64,000 bases of DNA, taken from positions 1 through 64,000 of the forward strand of contig JAKQPY010000225.1 in assembly GCA_029564465.1 (NCBI GenBank), in the 5' to 3' direction. Shown here in pieces: positions 1-8,348 of this stretch. Source of the DNA: JAGOEF01 sp029564465. GTDB taxonomy: Bacteria > Bacteroidota > Bacteroidia > Bacteroidales > ML635J-15. Under the pieces are notes generated by a model, which ran no database searches, was not told the DNA's origin, and was given only the letters and a program-made list of their open reading frames with translations. Both the position numbers and the translations under genes were made by a program. Numbering within the stretch: the first letter of the stretch is position 1; each line of letters starts with the position of its first letter.

Positions 1-1007
1 TACACATATACACCGGTAGGTAGTTTCGATATATCAACAACAAATTGATTGCTGGAAATTTCTTCTTCAATAGCCTTTTGACCCGAATAGCTAACCATTT
101 CGAATGTACAAGGATATTGCTCTGCATTCGGAATATCAACACACAATTCTCTTGATGCGGGATTAGGATATACTTTAATTTCTTTCGACGTTTTCTGATT
201 TTCAATCCCTATCCAATGACAAAAGTCTACAACATTAATATTGAGTGCGTCAATCATTATTCCCCTTTTTCCCTCATCCACCTCATCGCTCTTAAAGATG
301 AGCTTTATAACCATATAATTAATTTCCGCTGCAATTTCTTCTCTTTCTCCAAACGAGAAACCATATTCCACCCAATCCAAATAATGCGGAAATAAGAAAC
401 CATATTGACTACCGCTAATAGTAAAATGCTCACCTTCTGCAGGAGGTTCTGTATAGTAATATGAATAAATAGAATCAACACTCATTGGCAGATTGAGAAG
501 GCCTACAGAATCGGAAGCATTGGCAAAGGTCTGCCCCCCGTCGAACGAAACTTCAACTTTCAATCCGTCTTTCAACGAATCAGTATCACATTTAAAGTAA
601 AATCCAAATTGGAAACTACTCCAGCAACACCCGTAAACGTAAGCCCAGCCAGGCTTTACAATATGAAGCTCTACTATTGATTCATTGTTTGTTGGATATG
701 TTTGAATAGTATCGGTAATAAGCACTTTGTTGCCTCCATTTATATGTGGGTAACCACTTGTCCAATCTCCTTTTTCAGGATTACCAACTTGCCAAATATT
801 TTCAGGATTGCCAGTGTTGTAAACTACAATTCCTATAGAATCATAAATGTAACCATAATAATCATCACAGTAATAGAATGAGTCAAAGTGATCATAATAG
901 GAAAACATATTAATCAATTCTTTACTATTTAAGTTAATATCTCTCTGAGAGAAACCAGTTAATGAAATGAATTCAAGCATTACAACCAAAAGTATTAGGT
1001 TTTTCAT
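1..1007 (-). CDS. Secreted protein with T9SS C-terminal sorting domain (3' end off window)
   Basis: The frame is open from an ATG at 1007 to the left edge, so the last residues are missing. It begins with a signal peptide (MKNLILLVVMLEF, then a cleavage-like GFSQ). The body is rich in Tyr, Asp and Gly and I recognise no enzymatic motif. Near the edge, VYPNPASRELCVDI followed by LPTGVYV is the typical start and core of a type A T9SS sorting domain, so the protein is predicted to cross the outer membrane by type IX secretion. It may bind or degrade an extracellular substrate, but nothing visible says which. A TAnnTTTG-type element lies 20 bp upstream. Base composition is AT-richer than the next genes. 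Confidence 0.8.
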   Translation of the reverse strand, partial: MKNLILLVVMLEFISLTGFSQRDINLNSKELINMFSYYDHFDSFYYCDDYYGYIYDSIGIVVYNTGNPENIWQVGNPEKGDWTSGYPHINGGNKVLITDTIQTYPTNNESIVELHIVKPGWAYVYGCCWSSFQFGFYFKCDTDSLKDGLKVEVSFDGGQTFANASDSVGLLNLPMSVDSIYSYYYTEPPAEGEHFTISGSQYGFLFPHYLDWVEYGFSFGEREEIAAEINYMVIKLIFKSDEVDEGKRGIMIDALNINVVDFCHWIGIENQKTSKEIKVYPNPASRELCVDIPNAEQYPCTFEMVSYSGQKAIEEEISSNQFVVDISKLPTGVYV

Positions 1008-1026
1008 AATCGGTCAATAGTTTAGA

Positions 1027-1034
1027 CAAATTTA
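1027..1034 (-). promoter_or_regulatory. Putative -7 promoter element
   Basis: On the minus strand this reads TAAATTTG, matching the Bacteroidota -7 consensus TAnnTTTG, 20 bp ahead of the ATG at 1007. No clear -33 TTTG was found at the usual distance. Confidence 0.45.
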
Positions 1035-1130
1035 CAATTAATAACGATTAGATTATCAGAAATATTAATTTCAATATATATCGCCACACTATATTGTAAG
1101 TGAATTGATTCGCCTACCGGAGACGTGTTT

Positions 1131-1211
1131 ATACCCACCCGTAAATGCATGTGCTGCGCCCTTCGAAATACAGATTGCTTCGTCCTCCTACTTCGTTCTG
1201 GCAAAGACGGG
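1131..1211 (+). repeat. Degenerate copy of the intergenic repeat seen twice at 4.5-4.9 kb
   Basis: The ends match the 4571-4629 element: ATACCCACCCGT at the left and GCAAAGACGGG at the right, with the shared core AGATTGCTTCGTCCTC between. About 22 extra bases sit inside this copy. It lies just after the end of the beta-propeller-like gene. The core resembles a widespread bacterial intergenic repeat family (CGTCATTGCGAGG and ACGAAGCAATCT on the other strand); that link is from memory. Confidence 0.6.
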
Positions 1212-1226
1212 AATCAACGGCAGTGG

Positions 1227-2312
1227 CTACTCCCACACAAACCATCCATTGGCATGCTTCAGTTTCCAGCTTACCAGGGCCGGACGCTGCATGTTGATCC
1301 ATTCGTTTTCCTTACGCAGAAATTCGCGCAAGCTTCCTTCAAACACCTTGTTTCCCGCAGCGTCGCTGAGAACCAGCCTGTAGTTATATTCCGTCTCGAT
1401 AAGCTTTTCGGGATCAGGGTGTGGGTCGCGCATCAACGACATCAGCCGGTAGTGGTCGAGTGCTATGCGATGCATCCGTGCCGGTACCTTTATCAGATAT
1501 TCGTTACTGATCAGCAGGCTGTTATTGTTCTCCCACACAATGCCTTCGGTTTGCTTGTTCTTCAGCGGAAGCTCGATACGGGCATAGTTTACTATCGCTG
1601 TATAATCGGGGTTTAACCCGATGAAATACAGCAGCGGGTTAAACGGAAAATTCTTTTCGTAACCAATCACCGCCAGTACATTCAATTCCCGATTAAAGTC
1701 GGCTCCGGTTATCAAACCCCGTACATCAAGTTCCAGACAGGGTTGCAGCGAATAATTGCCCGGGGTTTTAGGAATCCGGTACAGGCGGCTGCGCTTGTCT
1801 TTCCAGTCCTTGGTGAAAACCATCAGCCAGTCGCCGGCCACAAATAAGGCCTCGCAATCGTATGCCGTGCGCCGGAACATGGGCACAAAATCGGTCTGGT
1901 CGGCAAAGCTAAACGCAATACTGTCGATTTGGGCACCGGGCTTTCCCACATCGGCTTTTGCCACTCGGTAAATTATCAGCGGACGCCGTGTTCCTGAATT
2001 ATTTCCGATATCGCCAACATAAAGATAGGTATCGTCGGCAGTAACATCTTCCCAGTCGGTATTTCTCATATTGTTGAAACACCGCAGCCCAGCAACGCTT
2101 CCATCATCGAGATTAATCCCGTACAAACACGGTTCTCCACCCGAGTCGTTGTGTGTAAACAGAGTATCGTTACACCACACCAATCCTGAAGTTTCGAGTA
2201 TGGTTTTATCGAGTTTTGCCAGCTTTTTCACATGGGGACGCTGCGCCATGCCGGGAAGACACAGCAGTACTGCCATCAGCACCGTGGCACAAGCTGTTTT
2301 CAAGGTTTTCAT
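1227..2312 (-). CDS. Secreted beta-propeller-like (SdiA-regulated-type) protein
   Basis: 361 residues with a clear signal peptide (MKTLKTACATVLMAVLLCLPGMAQ). The body has segments typical of six-bladed propeller or SdiA-regulated-like proteins: ETSGLVWCNDTLFTHNDSGG near residue 40, DWEDVTADDTYLYVGDIGNN near 85, YDCEALF near 150 and TEGIVWENN near 255. These TSGL, DWED, GDIGNN and EGI motifs recur in secreted proteins of unknown function in this phylum. There is no sorting domain at the C-terminus, so the protein is likely periplasmic. It starts 10 bp after the fbp stop on the same strand and is probably cotranscribed with it, though no functional link is obvious. Confidence 0.7.
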   Translation of the reverse strand: MKTLKTACATVLMAVLLCLPGMAQRPHVKKLAKLDKTILETSGLVWCNDTLFTHNDSGGEPCLYGINLDDGSVAGLRCFNNMRNTDWEDVTADDTYLYVGDIGNNSGTRRPLIIYRVAKADVGKPGAQIDSIAFSFADQTDFVPMFRRTAYDCEALFVAGDWLMVFTKDWKDKRSRLYRIPKTPGNYSLQPCLELDVRGLITGADFNRELNVLAVIGYEKNFPFNPLLYFIGLNPDYTAIVNYARIELPLKNKQTEGIVWENNNSLLISNEYLIKVPARMHRIALDHYRLMSLMRDPHPDPEKLIETEYNYRLVLSDAAGNKVFEGSLREFLRKENEWINMQRPALVSWKLKHANGWFVWE

Positions 2313-2322
2313 TTTCTACCGC

Positions 2323-3342
2323 TTAATCGCCGTATTCGCGCATAAACTCTTCGGCTTTTTCGACCATATTTTTCGAGCCTGTGAAGAAGGGAACGCGCTG
2401 GTGAATGCTTGTCGGCTGAATTTCGAGTATTCGGTTTCCGCGTCCGTCGGTAGCGGCTCCGCCTGCCTGTTCCGCCAGAAAAGCAATGGGGTTACATTCG
2501 TAGAGAAGCCTGAGTTTGCCGTTGGGACTGCTTGCCGTGGTGGGATAAATATAAATTCCGCCTTTGAGCAGGTTGCGGTGAAAATCGGCCACCAGCGAAC
2601 CAATATAGCGCGAGGTATAAGGCCGTTTGGTTTCCTTATCTTCTTCCTGACAATACTTAATATACTGCTTAACCCCTTGCGGGAACTTAATGTAGTTGCC
2701 CTCGTTAATCGAATAAATATTTCCTGATTTCGGGGTAACCATATAGGTGTTCGACAGGCAAAACTCGCCAATCGACGAGTCGTAGGTAAATCCGGTGGTT
2801 CCCAATCCGGTGGTGTACACCAGCATGGTCGACGAGCCATAAATGATATATCCGGCGGCCACCTGTTTGGTGCCGGGTTGCAAAAAGTCTTTCAGTTCAG
2901 CCTTGGAACCTTCCGGTGTCAGGCGGTGATAAATCGAAAATATCGAACCAATCGAAACATTCACATCAATGTTGGAACTACCGTCGAGCGGATCGATACA
3001 CACCACATAGTTGCCTTCGAGCGACAAATCGTCATCAAAAATAATAATCTCATCGTTTTCTTCCGAAGCAATTCCGCACACAATCCCCGAAGCCTGCAGA
3101 GCTTTCTTAAACACATCATCGGCATACACGTCGAGTTTTTGCTGCGACTCGCCCTGCACATTTATTTTGTTTGCTTCGCCAAGAATATTCACGAGGCCGG
3201 CTTTGTTTACCTGCTTATGCACAATTTTCGCAGCCAGACCAATGTGGCTCAGCAACCTCGACAACTCGCCCTTGGCATAAGGAAAAGCCGATTGTTTCTG
3301 TATTATCACCTCATTTAACGTAAGAACCCTGAATGCTGCCAT
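2323..3342 (-). CDS. fbp: Fructose-1,6-bisphosphatase class I
   Basis: 339 residues, the usual class I length. It hydrolyses fructose-1,6-bisphosphate to fructose-6-phosphate in gluconeogenesis in the cytoplasm. The metal and substrate motif DPLDGSSNIDVNVSIG is intact, as are ASEENDEI (acidic metal-binding loop) and the C-terminal GGAATDGRGNRILEI stretch. I chose the ATG at 3342 (MAAFRVLTLNEVI) because the longer frame adds 48 residues unlike the family and would run through the promoter element at 3384. It is divergent from the DAHP synthase gene, with 134 bp between the two starts. Confidence 0.95.
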   Translation of the reverse strand: MAAFRVLTLNEVIIQKQSAFPYAKGELSRLLSHIGLAAKIVHKQVNKAGLVNILGEANKINVQGESQQKLDVYADDVFKKALQASGIVCGIASEENDEIIIFDDDLSLEGNYVVCIDPLDGSSNIDVNVSIGSIFSIYHRLTPEGSKAELKDFLQPGTKQVAAGYIIYGSSTMLVYTTGLGTTGFTYDSSIGEFCLSNTYMVTPKSGNIYSINEGNYIKFPQGVKQYIKYCQEEDKETKRPYTSRYIGSLVADFHRNLLKGGIYIYPTTASSPNGKLRLLYECNPIAFLAEQAGGAATDGRGNRILEIQPTSIHQRVPFFTGSKNMVEKAEEFMREYGD

Positions 3343-3383
3343 AATAAAATCGTGTTGGTTTTCAGTAAAAATAAAACAAAAAG

Positions 3384-3391
3384 CAAAGCTA
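3384..3391 (-). promoter_or_regulatory. Putative -7 promoter element for fbp
   Basis: The minus strand reads TAGCTTTG, a match to TAnnTTTG, about 40 bp ahead of the chosen fbp start. It supports the short start over the longer upstream frame. Confidence 0.5.
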
Positions 3392-3464
3392 TTGATAATT
3401 CGCAATTTAAAAAAACGAATTTTTTGGTGGGATGGGGAAAAACCCCTATTCCAATATTTTTCCA

Positions 3465-3472
3465 TATTTTTG
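3465..3472 (+). promoter_or_regulatory. Putative -7 promoter element directly before the DAHP synthase start
   Basis: TATTTTTG matches TAnnTTTG and ends only four bases before the GTG at 3477. If it is used, the transcript would begin at or within a few bases of the start codon, giving a leaderless or near-leaderless mRNA. Confidence 0.55.
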
Positions 3473-3476
3473 TCCT

Positions 3477-4541
3477 GTGAAAACATTTGCAGTATCCGAC
3501 AAGCCCATCCTCATTGCAGGGCCATGCAGTGCCGAAAGTCCCGAGCAGCTCAGTCTTACCTTTGCTGCGCTGGCGCAATGTGGTAAAGCCGATATTTTTC
3601 GCGCCGGTGTGTGGAAACCGCGCAGCCGCCCCGGAAGTTTTCAGGGTATGGGTTCCGAGGCACTCCCGGTACTGCAGCAACTTCAGGCACTACACGGTAT
3701 TCCTGTGGCCATCGAGGTTGCCGAGCCTGAGCATGTTGAGCAGGCGCTCAAACACCAGATTGGCATAGTGTGGATAGGCGCCCGAACGGTTTCCAATCCC
3801 TTTTCGATGCAAAAACTCGCCACTTCGCTCAAAGCTTCGGGTATCGGTGTGATGATTAAAAACCCCGCTTACCCCGACATCGACCTGTGGAGCGGTGCTG
3901 CCGAACGACTTATCGAAAACGGAATTACCCAACTCGCAGCCATTCACCGCGGCTTTTTCCCCTTCGAAAAAACCGAACTGCGCAACACGCCCCGCTGGGA
4001 AGTTCCCATCGAATTCCGCCGACGTTTTCCCGACATCCCCATGATAGGTGACCCCAGCCACATTGCCGGCAAAAAAACCTTTGTGGCCGACATTGCCCAG
4101 CGTGCTTTCGATCTGAACTTTGCCGGACTTATGACCGAGGTGCACCATGACCCCAAGCATGCCCTCAGCGACAGCCGCCAGCAACTCAGTCCTGACGAAT
4201 ACTGCCGCATGATCGACGGGCTGCACTACCGCGTGGGTTTTTCCGAAAATCCCGAGTTTACCAACCATCTTGAGGACCTGCGCGAAAAAATCGATGTCAT
4301 CGACTTTCAGCTACTCGAACTACTGATGCACCGTATGCGTTATGTTGACGAAATAGGTCAGTTTAAGAAACAAAACAATGTGGCAGTGTTGCAGCTTAAG
4401 CGCTGGGGACGCATTCTGGAATCGCGGCTTGAGCAGGCGCGGCAGGCCGGGCTATCGGAAAGCTTCATCCGGCAACTCCTCGAAATGATTCACAAAGAAT
4501 CGATTGCCCGTCAGACCGAAATCATGAAGAAAAATACATAG
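3477..4541 (+). CDS. Bifunctional DAHP synthase / chorismate mutase
   Basis: 354 residues from a GTG start. The N-terminal domain (about 1-255) is a type I-beta DAHP synthase related to KdsA: ILIAGPCSAES near residue 11, FRAGVWKPRSRPGSFQG near 40, GARTVSN near 100, IGDPSHIAGKK near 180 and the metal-site EVHHDP near 220. The C-terminal domain (about 265-350) is an AroQ-type helical chorismate mutase (LEDLREKIDVIDFQLLELL). It joins PEP and erythrose-4-phosphate for the shikimate pathway and converts chorismate to prephenate; the fusion probably lets prephenate-branch products feed back. The in-frame ATG at 3432 is 15 codons earlier but lies upstream of the promoter element, so I prefer GTG 3477. 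Confidence 0.92.
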   Translation: MKTFAVSDKPILIAGPCSAESPEQLSLTFAALAQCGKADIFRAGVWKPRSRPGSFQGMGSEALPVLQQLQALHGIPVAIEVAEPEHVEQALKHQIGIVWIGARTVSNPFSMQKLATSLKASGIGVMIKNPAYPDIDLWSGAAERLIENGITQLAAIHRGFFPFEKTELRNTPRWEVPIEFRRRFPDIPMIGDPSHIAGKKTFVADIAQRAFDLNFAGLMTEVHHDPKHALSDSRQQLSPDEYCRMIDGLHYRVGFSENPEFTNHLEDLREKIDVIDFQLLELLMHRMRYVDEIGQFKKQNNVAVLQLKRWGRILESRLEQARQAGLSESFIRQLLEMIHKESIARQTEIMKKNT

Positions 4542-4546
4542 TGCTT

Positions 4547-4655
4547 TCACCTTATCGCGGAACCGATTTAATACCCGCCCGTCGAATGCAGATTGCTTCG
4601 TCCTCGTGCCTCGTCCTCGCAAAGACGGGCTGCAATAATCATGAAGAAAAACAAC
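4547..4655 (+). repeat. 109-bp direct repeat, copy 1
   Basis: Differs from the copy at 4813-4921 at one base that I can see (CGCGG against CGTGG). It contains a possible hairpin: GCCCGTC at 4577-4583 pairs with GACGGGC at 4624-4630, with inner TGC/GCA pairing. Its right end (ATCATGAAGAAAAAC) also resembles the last codons of the upstream DAHP synthase gene (ATCATGAAGAAAAAT, ending at 4535). Confidence 0.85.
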
Positions 4656-4812
4656 GAACGCAATTTTTCTTCATCCAAGTCACTCGCAGAGGATTCGGAT
4701 GAAAGCGTATTTCTGACTGCCTTTACCACAAAAACATCAATCCCAATTAGCTCGGAGTCCCGTTCCGGTGACTCGGAAGGGATGGAATCATTAAGAATGA
4801 TATATAGCGCAC
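4656..4812. other. Spacer between the two 109-bp repeats, no gene seen
   Basis: 157 bp. The open frames crossing it (4593-4904 plus, 4568-4945 minus) are made mostly of repeat sequence and have no recognisable protein features. It holds short inverted segments, for example TCATCC with GGATGA around 4673-4702. Its left end, AACGC, also follows the second repeat copy (TAACGC), so the duplicated unit may once have been longer. Confidence 0.5.
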
Positions 4813-4921
4813 TCACCTTATCGTGGAACCGATTTAATACCCGCCCGTCGAATGCAGATTGCTTCGTCCTCGTGCCTCGTCCTCGCAAAGACGGGCTGCA
4901 ATAATCATGAAGAAAAACAAC
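4813..4921 (+). repeat. 109-bp direct repeat, copy 2
   Basis: Second copy, 266 bp downstream of the first and near-identical. The hairpin arms fall at 4843-4849 and 4890-4896. It ends 39 bp before the gltX promoter element. Confidence 0.85.
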
Positions 4922-4959
4922 TAACGCTTTTACCCGACAACACACAACGGGTTTTTCAT

Positions 4960-4967
4960 TACTTTTG
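4960..4967 (+). promoter_or_regulatory. Putative -7 promoter element for gltX
   Basis: TACTTTTG, a match to TAnnTTTG, 15 bp before the ATG at 4983. Confidence 0.55.
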
Positions 4968-4982
4968 CAAAAAATTTGTCGT

Positions 4983-6500
4983 ATGAAAAATGTTCGCGTA
5001 CGCTTTGCACCCAGCCCTACAGGCCCACTTCATATAGGTGGGTTGCGCACCGCCTTGTTCAACTACCTGTTTGCCCGAAAACATAATGGCAGCTTCATCC
5101 TCCGCATCGAAGATACCGACCAGCTTCGCTATGTGGAAGGTGCCGAAGCCTATATCATGGAGTCGCTGGCCTGGTGTGGTCTCAATCTCAACGAGGGCAT
5201 TCAGCAGGGTGGCCCCTTTGCACCCTACCGACAAAGCGACCGAAACGCCATCTACAGTATCTATGCCATGCAGCTCATCGAATCAGGACATGCATACTAT
5301 GCTTTCGACAAACCTGAAGACCTTGATGCCTATCGCAGCGATTGCGAAAAGCAGGGCAAAACCTTTGTGTACAATCAGTTTACGCGTATGCAGTTTTGCA
5401 ATTCGCTTACCCTGAGCCCAGGTGAACTCAACGAGCGTCTCAGCGCGGGCAGTGCATTTGTTATTCGATTTAAGACCCCTGAAAACGAAAGTGTACACGT
5501 CAGCGACATTATCCGTGGCGAAGTGGTGTTTCGCACTTCGGACCTCGACGACAAAGTACTTTTTAAATCGGATGGTACGCCCACTTATCATCTGGCCAAT
5601 ATTGTGGACGATCACCTCATGGAAATATCGCACGTAATCCGTGGTGAAGAATGGCTGCCCTCGTTACCGCTTCACATCATGCTGTATGCTGCTTTCGGTT
5701 GGGATGCCCCACAGTTTGCCCACCTGCCCTTAATTCTGAAACCCTCAGGAAAAGGCAAACTCAGCAAACGCGATGGCGATCAGTTGGGTTTCCCCGTTTT
5801 TCCGCTGAAATGGACATCGCCCGAAGGCGAAATATCGAGTGGATACCGCGAAGCCGGATATTTTCCCGAAGCCCTGCTGAACATTCTCGTTCTGCTTGGA
5901 TGGAATCCCGGTGACGATCAGGAATTACTCAGTCTCGACGAAATGATTGCCCGTTTCGACCTCGAAAAGGTTGGTAAAAGCGGCAGCCGTTTTGATCCCG
6001 AAAAAGCCCGCTGGTTCAACCACCAGTATCTGATAAAAAAATCGGATTACGAACTGGCCGATTTGTTTATGCCCGAATTGCACCTTAAAGGACTGAACCC
6101 CGACCGTAATTTTGTGGCACGCATTTGCGGTATGGTAAAGGAACGGGTGTCGTTTGTTCACGACATCTGGAACGAAGCCTTCTTCTTTTTTGAAGCCCCC
6201 GGCGATTACGATAAGGCTTTTGTGCAGAAGCACTGGAAACCCGAATCGGGCACTTACCTGCTGAAAGTTGCTGAATTGCTTGAGCCGGTCGAAGATTTTA
6301 CGTCCGAAAACTGCGAGAATGCGGTAAAAGTGTGGATCGAAGAATCACAACTGGGTTTTGGCAAGGTGATGAACCCCTTCCGTCTGGCTCTGGTGGGCGC
6401 CGGCAAAGGCCCGCATATTTTCGATATTGTAGCCGGTATTGGTAAAGCTGAAACACTGTTACGAATTCATCGCGCAGTAGAGCAATTGCAATTATTCTGA
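4983..6500 (+). CDS. gltX: Glutamyl-tRNA synthetase
   Basis: 505 residues, a normal length. It charges tRNA-Glu with glutamate in the cytoplasm. The class I signature is intact: FAPSPTGPLHIGG near the N-terminus (HIGH motif) and KLSKRDGD near residue 257 (KMSKS motif), plus RIEDTD near 40 and the helical anticodon-binding C-terminal half. The frame is open from a TTG at 4965, but the ATG at 4983 (MKNVRVRFAPSP) fits the family and lies after the promoter element. It stands alone, with a T9SS protein gene 66 bp downstream. Confidence 0.96.
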   Translation: MKNVRVRFAPSPTGPLHIGGLRTALFNYLFARKHNGSFILRIEDTDQLRYVEGAEAYIMESLAWCGLNLNEGIQQGGPFAPYRQSDRNAIYSIYAMQLIESGHAYYAFDKPEDLDAYRSDCEKQGKTFVYNQFTRMQFCNSLTLSPGELNERLSAGSAFVIRFKTPENESVHVSDIIRGEVVFRTSDLDDKVLFKSDGTPTYHLANIVDDHLMEISHVIRGEEWLPSLPLHIMLYAAFGWDAPQFAHLPLILKPSGKGKLSKRDGDQLGFPVFPLKWTSPEGEISSGYREAGYFPEALLNILVLLGWNPGDDQELLSLDEMIARFDLEKVGKSGSRFDPEKARWFNHQYLIKKSDYELADLFMPELHLKGLNPDRNFVARICGMVKERVSFVHDIWNEAFFFFEAPGDYDKAFVQKHWKPESGTYLLKVAELLEPVEDFTSENCENAVKVWIEESQLGFGKVMNPFRLALVGAGKGPHIFDIVAGIGKAETLLRIHRAVEQLQLF

Positions 6501-6527
6501 TGATTTCTTCATCCTATTGTAGTTTAA

Positions 6528-6552
6528 GTCGAAAAAATACGTAATTTTCGAC
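6528..6552. promoter_or_regulatory. Perfect 8-bp inverted repeat between gltX and the FG-GAP gene
   Basis: GTCGAAAA at 6528-6535 and TTTTCGAC at 6545-6552 are exact inverted repeats around a 9-bp centre that is itself nearly symmetric. It lies 27 bp after gltX and 14 bp before the next start, so it could be an operator site or a weak hairpin. The centre includes TAATTTTC, close to but not matching the -7 consensus. Confidence 0.4.
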
Positions 6553-6566
6553 AACATTTAATTTTT

Positions 6567-8339
6567 ATGTCAATGAAAACTTTTTTAGGATTTGTATTGC
6601 TTCTGGCAGTTGCAACCGGTGTTGTTGCGCAGTATCAGGTTTCGTATTTCGACGACCCCATGTCGCATTGTGTTAAGCAGGCAGCAGTTCCCTACCTGAA
6701 CAAATCATCATTGTCGGGCGACACCCTGCCCCAGCTTGAGGGTTGGCCCCGTGGTTTTGTCTGCAATCCGACCTTTCGCAATTTCCGCGGTCTCACACTC
6801 GAATATCTCGACGATGTGCCCGGTCACGAAATAATTGCTGCCATCAACGATTCGCTGTATGTATTGCATGGCGATGGTACCCGGCTCTGGTCGAAAAAAA
6901 TCAACGGCACAGCCATCTATCCTCCCTCTACCGCCGATATCGACAACGATGGCTCGATGGATATAGTGCTGGTTACCGGAGGTAGTCCTTACAACGGACA
7001 TATTTATGCATTCGATGCGTTGGGAAATATCAAAACGGGCTGGCCGAAAACTGTTCCTTCGTGCTGGTATTTGTGTGCGCCCGTGTTGTGCGACCTCGAC
7101 GATGATGACAATCTTGAAATTATCGCCTGCGAAATGAATACCTCACAACCCACTGCCAGCCGTAAGCGTATTCATATTTACCGGAACGATGGCAGTGTGT
7201 TTTCGGAAAACTGGCCTAAAAACCTGCGCGCTACTCCGGCTGTAACCCCTGCCGTTGCCGATATTAATAAGGATGGCAGCGAGGATATACTTGTATGCAC
7301 AGTCGATTCGATGTATGTGTTCGATTTACAGGGGAACAACATCGAGCCCTTCCCCTGGGCCGTTCCCGGCATGAAATTCAGCTATCAGTCGCCCATGATA
7401 ATCGATTTCCGTAGTTCGCCATTCGATAATCCCATCGAAATTATCGGTGCAAACCATGGCGACAATCCCGGCTTCTACAAAATATGGTTCAATTACAATC
7501 CGCCCCTTTTTATGCACTGGGAAACAGACAATGGGGCATGGACTTACTCTACACCGCTGGCTTATGGTATTGAGAATATTATGCAATACGAATTGGTGAG
7601 TCAGCCTCTTGGGGATATCGAAAATGCCGATACCTGTATTTACAACATGGCCTGGGCCTATGGCTCCGATATGGATTTAGGAATCGAGGTTATCCGTTAT
7701 GGAGGGCTCGAAGGATTTATGAGTATGACTACATCTACCGGCAACTTGCTTTATACCGGTTCCAACATGTCAGATGAATATGGAAACGGATTTCTTCACA
7801 TTTACGACATGGGCAACGAACCTTTTGCTGAGCTTGAGGGTTTTCCCGTAAAAGTGAAAGGTTCTACTTTTATGAACGGAATAAATCTGGGTGATGTAAA
7901 TGGCGATGGTAATGTTGATATGGTGATTCTGGGTTATTCCGACTCCACCTATATCAATGTAATCGAAACCGAAAGTATTTCTAATTTTCAGTATCCTCCC
8001 AGCAATTTTCCCCATTTAATGGTGCCCTGTTATCGCGGAAGCAATACCCGGCAGGGGCGCACCGAACCGGTGAGTTACGAGGGTGTAACGATTAATTCGG
8101 CAGCTGGTCTTGCGGTATACCCAAATCCGGCCTCAACCCATGTAAGCATCGATATACCCGGACTTACGGGGAAGTCGGAGATTGAATTGTTCGATATATC
8201 GGGCAGGAATGTTATGAAACTCAGCTCCACCCTGCCAGCAAACCTGAATGTATCGGATTTGCCGAGGGGTTTCTACACGGTTCGATGTGCAAACAGCAGC
8301 CGGGGAATGCTTGTTACCAGAAAACTGGTTTTGAATTAA
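6567..8339 (+). CDS. Secreted FG-GAP/VCBS-repeat protein with T9SS sorting domain
   Basis: 590 residues. The signal peptide is MSMKTFLGFVLLLAVATGVVAQ. Calcium-binding FG-GAP-type motifs recur: DIDNDGSMDIVLV near residue 130, DLDDDDNLEIIA near 175, DINKDGSEDILVC near 235 and GDVNGDGNVDMVILG near 450, consistent with a beta-propeller like those of integrin-alpha-type secreted proteins. The C-terminus (AVYPNPASTHVSIDI, then LPRGFYTVRC and a basic end) is a type A T9SS sorting domain, so it should be surface-attached or released. A binding or adhesion role is inferred; no catalytic motif is visible. Confidence 0.85.
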   Translation: MSMKTFLGFVLLLAVATGVVAQYQVSYFDDPMSHCVKQAAVPYLNKSSLSGDTLPQLEGWPRGFVCNPTFRNFRGLTLEYLDDVPGHEIIAAINDSLYVLHGDGTRLWSKKINGTAIYPPSTADIDNDGSMDIVLVTGGSPYNGHIYAFDALGNIKTGWPKTVPSCWYLCAPVLCDLDDDDNLEIIACEMNTSQPTASRKRIHIYRNDGSVFSENWPKNLRATPAVTPAVADINKDGSEDILVCTVDSMYVFDLQGNNIEPFPWAVPGMKFSYQSPMIIDFRSSPFDNPIEIIGANHGDNPGFYKIWFNYNPPLFMHWETDNGAWTYSTPLAYGIENIMQYELVSQPLGDIENADTCIYNMAWAYGSDMDLGIEVIRYGGLEGFMSMTTSTGNLLYTGSNMSDEYGNGFLHIYDMGNEPFAELEGFPVKVKGSTFMNGINLGDVNGDGNVDMVILGYSDSTYINVIETESISNFQYPPSNFPHLMVPCYRGSNTRQGRTEPVSYEGVTINSAAGLAVYPNPASTHVSIDIPGLTGKSEIELFDISGRNVMKLSSTLPANLNVSDLPRGFYTVRCANSSRGMLVTRKLVLN

Positions 8340-8348
8340 TAATCCGTA

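Noticed and set aside
2316..2840. Minus-strand 174-aa frame and plus-strand frames inside fbp
   Set aside because: They are shadows of fbp with composition unlike a protein.
3343..3486. N-terminal extension of fbp
   Set aside because: It is not homologous to the family and would run over a likely -7 element; ATG 3342 fits.
4593..4904. A small protein gene between aroF-type and gltX genes (plus 103 aa, and a minus 125-aa frame)
   Set aside because: The frames are made mainly of the repeat sequence and show no recognisable start context or protein features.
4547..4921. A CRISPR array
   Set aside because: There are only two copies, each 109 bp, with a 157-bp spacer, far from array geometry.
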